From: Sipunculus nudus
Lineage: Eukaryota > Annelida > Sipuncula > Golfingiida > Sipunculidae
Reading direction: 5' to 3'
Length of the DNA: 64,000 nucleotides
Assembly: GCA_026874595.1 (NCBI GenBank)
Contig: CM049315.1
Span: 18,871,664 to 18,935,663, forward strand
Within the stretch, counting starts at the first letter, position 1. Each line of letters begins with the position of its first letter. Below the pieces are notes generated by a model, which saw only the letters and a list, made by a program, of their open reading frames with translations, had not been told where the DNA came from and ran no database searches. A program made the position numbers and the translations under genes. Of this stretch, positions 61,244 through 64,000 are shown in pieces.

Positions 61244-64000
61244 ATGCCAGAGGAGTTGAAGCGTTTTCCCACACGCTGGGCCTGCGGTCTCCTGTTCCTG
61301 TGTCTGGGGTTTGCTGTTGGTTTAATCCCATATTTGGCATTTACAATACCCCCGGCACCCAGGCACGACCTCCCATGGTGGCACAATGGTATTCTTCTTC
61401 ATCTGACAGAAAAACAAACACAAGGTATGTGACAGCAGGGGGCTATAATTATAAGTGACCTGCAAGCCTGATGCTTGTATTTTCAGATGTGGGCGTCTTA
61501 TTTTTCATAGTTACAGGCCCAGTGGATCTGATGAAAATTTACTCTGATCAGTGTTGTAGTGTATTGTTGTTACCACAATGTTCCAGTTCATTGTTGTTAC
61601 CACTATAAGCTACCTTCTCCCACTGTAGCAGGAATTAACACTGTGAGAGCAAAATTTTACATGTTATTAAATTAATGTTTTGGTGTTGCTGTTCTTCTTT
61701 AATACAAGTTGAGGTTTAGAGAATGCACTTAGTTTCATTTGCTGTATCAAGATGAATCTTGATATAAGCTCATAAATACTGTAAACTTCCTAACAGAGGT
61801 CACATCTTTGTTACAAGTCACACCCTGATGGGGTGATCCTGATTTAAATATAATACCAATTCAGTATAAATTTTATCAAATTTCTATTATTAAAATCAAT
61901 CATTATTATTTATTAGTATAGCTTCTTTTTAAATTATTGTTATTATTATTAACCACATGCAGCGGAAAGAAATGGATACCTGTTATGTCATAAACATATA
62001 AACCAGTGAAAAAGACAGAAGGAGAAACAGAGAGATGGATTTTACATTGTTAACTTCTTTTCAGATGTAGACAGTACCATGAACTGGGCTGCAGCATCTG
62101 GAGTATCAGCAGTAGTTGTAGGTCCTGTTAGTCTGCCTGGGGTAGAGGAGCTGAGTGCAGGAGCCAGAGAGCTTGATGATGCATTCAGTGTCAACCTCAA
62201 ACATGTACTGAAGGCTGCACATGGAAAAGGCAAGTTAAAAATCCACACATTGTACCTAGTACAGTGGAACCCCACCTTGCAGTCCCCAAGGTGGTCGTAA
62301 ATGTGGGGTTCCACTGTTTATTCTTAAAACATGCCTCATGAAATATTGTGATTTGACAGGTTTATATCAGCTCATTTTGTTATTTTTCACTCACATGTTT
62401 AAAGCCATAAGTCATACTGGGCAATAAGAGTGGGTCTTTGTCATCTGTTCTTCTGTCTGGGTAGCTCTCCATTAATAGGGTACAATCAAAACCAAAACTA
62501 TTGGATCAGCAATGATCTACTTTTACATCTAGAAAGGTCCTGTTAAATTCTCCTTGTAAATCCAAAAATTAGGTAAAGGTAACCTGTATTCTGCCAGCCA
62601 CATGGTTATATCAGAAGCAGATGTTGGAATATTTATTCCAGCAAGCGGTCCAGTCCATTTGTTTAAAAATAAATGAAAAAAAAATAATTATTTGAAATTA
62701 TAAATAAATATACAAGATAAAAATAAAATTATACAAGCTGACACAAACTAATAATAATAATTATTAACTAGATAAACCAGCTGACCCCATCAACACTGTT
62801 TATAGACCCTTAAATTCTATGTCTAAACTAGCTAGAGCATCTTTTCTCGAAACAACATTTCAAAACAAAATTTCTGCCAGGGGTTCTGATACTTTTATGT
62901 GGTTAAGGAGTCTTTACTTTTAAGCATTATAAGATGAAAGAAATTCAGCAATAGTACAAATGATTAAATCTCAGAAGATGCCAAAGCAGTTCAGTCCACA
63001 CCTCCATTCATTGGCACAGAATATATCATTGGGATAGCCAAATTGTGGCAATATATTATTAAATCAAACCATTCCTTGTTGTAAGTAAATACCACTGAAG
63101 TTTATTTACTTGAATGTTCTTAATATTACTTTTAGGCATGAAGGTGGTTGTAGAGATGGAGCCAAACTTTTCTGGCACAGACCATCCGTGGTTTATCAAA
63201 AGTAGAGCTGCAAAAGCTAATGACAGATGGGCTGATGTGTATGTGTGGAAGGAAGGCACTAAGAATACCACTGGTGCCAGGGAACCTCCTAATGACTGGG
63301 TAAGGGAGGTCTTTCTATTATCACATCATGCTGTATTATTGATGTTTAAATATCAGGTACATGGCATTTGTAAATGATGTAGAATGAGGACATCACTTAA
63401 AGGTTTTTCCCGCCAAGAAAATGAGTACAAGAAAAATAGGCTTATGATCATTTTTATCAAGCTAAAAACTAAATAAAGAAAATATTTGAAGTGTCATATC
63501 TAATTTTAATATTTCTATTTGATTTCAAATAAAATTTTGAAAAACTATAATGTTCATGATTAAACTTAATTTCCTAAAGGATAGATCTGTGGTGTGTAGA
63601 TGGCATGGTCTACATAATAGGGATAACCATCTGGTAAGAATGATACATTGTCAAAATTAATCCTTTTGGATTTCAGGTTTTTGATATACAGAATGCCATT
63701 ATAAACCTGAAGTTAAAGACTTCGGAGGGAATCTGTTCTGTGAGGTCCTATTTAGATTTCATCATTTGTCTTGGCTGTTCTGGTCCAGCTCTCTCTTAAT
63801 ACTACCCTACTCCTTACATCCAAATGTGTTTATAAATGATGACCTACATTTCTAATCACCTGACATCAGTTATTTTTTTCTTATGACAGACAGCAACAGC
63901 AGGTGGACCAGCATGGACCTGGGACGAGAAAAGAGGCCAGTATTATTACCATTCAGGTCCATCCAGCCAACCAGAGTTCAACTACAGAAACCCTGATGTT
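61244..64000 (+). CDS. SLC3A1/SLC3A2-like amino-acid transporter heavy chain, 5' part
   Basis: Coding exons: 61244-61424, 62065-62229, 63136-63299, 63890 to the window edge; 207 codons visible. The protein is type II: a short cytosolic end, one transmembrane segment (about 12-36), then PWW (about 44-46), which opens the alpha-amylase-like ectodomain. Later blocks MKVVVEMEPNFSGTDHPWF (117-135), PNDW (167-170), WTWDEKRGQYYYH and PEFNYRNPDV match the rBAT/4F2hc barrel. The PWW-to-MKVVVEM interval is shorter than in rBAT and lacks its IYPRSF-type block, which points to the non-enzymatic 4F2hc side. Heavy chains pair with SLC7 light chains and bring them to the plasma membrane. The intron after 62229 has a GC donor (AAG|GCAAGT). 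Confidence 0.88.
62405..62640 (+). repeat. Family A fragment in an SLC3-like intron
   Basis: It keeps AAGTCAT, GGGTCTTTGTC...TCTGTC, TAGGGTACAATC, CCTTGTAAATCCAAAAATTAGG and a GCCAGCCACATGG stretch in family A order. The end is lost. Confidence 0.4.

Overview
This is an AT-rich animal genomic window, most likely from a mollusc and plausibly a bivalve. The genes are split by introns with standard GT-AG borders. The encoded proteins are animal families (AN1 zinc-finger adaptor, TNF receptor, SLC3 amino-acid-transporter heavy chain), and the intergenic DNA is crowded with simple repeats and several mobile-element families. No bacterial-type operon, CRISPR array or mature non-coding RNA gene was seen. 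The species assignment is inference from gene and repeat style.

Layout. 1-2227: 3' half of a Ty3/Gypsy retrotransposon, with a broken integrase and a probable 3' LTR. 3531-15009: plus-strand ZFAND2-type gene of ten coding exons, with a TATA box and two candidate last exons. 15010-26990: mostly non-coding, with a decayed non-LTR retrotransposon (20093-21275) and a tandem-repeat element (23379-24865). 27654-36866: minus-strand TNF receptor of the TROY/EDAR/EDA2R type, read from 36866 down; its signal-peptide exon was not found. The 4.6 kb intron between its second and third recognised exons is almost filled by a 336-bp-unit array carrying a nested Helitron-like insertion. 37265-58430: a repeat-rich stretch with more copies of the same families, a second non-LTR element, long TA and TC tracts and one orphan exon. 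58873-60220: nested TIR miniature elements and a 656-bp element with 162-bp terminal inverted repeats. 61234-64000: the first four coding exons of a plus-strand SLC3A1/SLC3A2-like gene that runs off the window.

The three genes are unrelated in function: ubiquitin/proteasome stress adaptor, death/TRAF-type receptor, and amino-acid-transporter subunit. Exon joins were worked out by hand from splice signals, reading frame and family resemblance. All phases close: 277 codons with stop for ZFAND2, and 648 codons with stop for the visible part of the receptor.

The most unusual signal is a 12-bp palindrome, GGTGGCGCCACC. It occurs exactly twelve times and with one mismatch about ten more times, always inside these dispersed repeats. 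Both strands of it read as the AGGTGGCGC core known for insect CTCF. Two further observations fit Helitron-type elements: nearly equal 1168/1169-bp copies in opposite orientation ending in hairpin plus CTAG, and a second family whose 3' terminal hairpin keeps its pairing through compensatory base changes.
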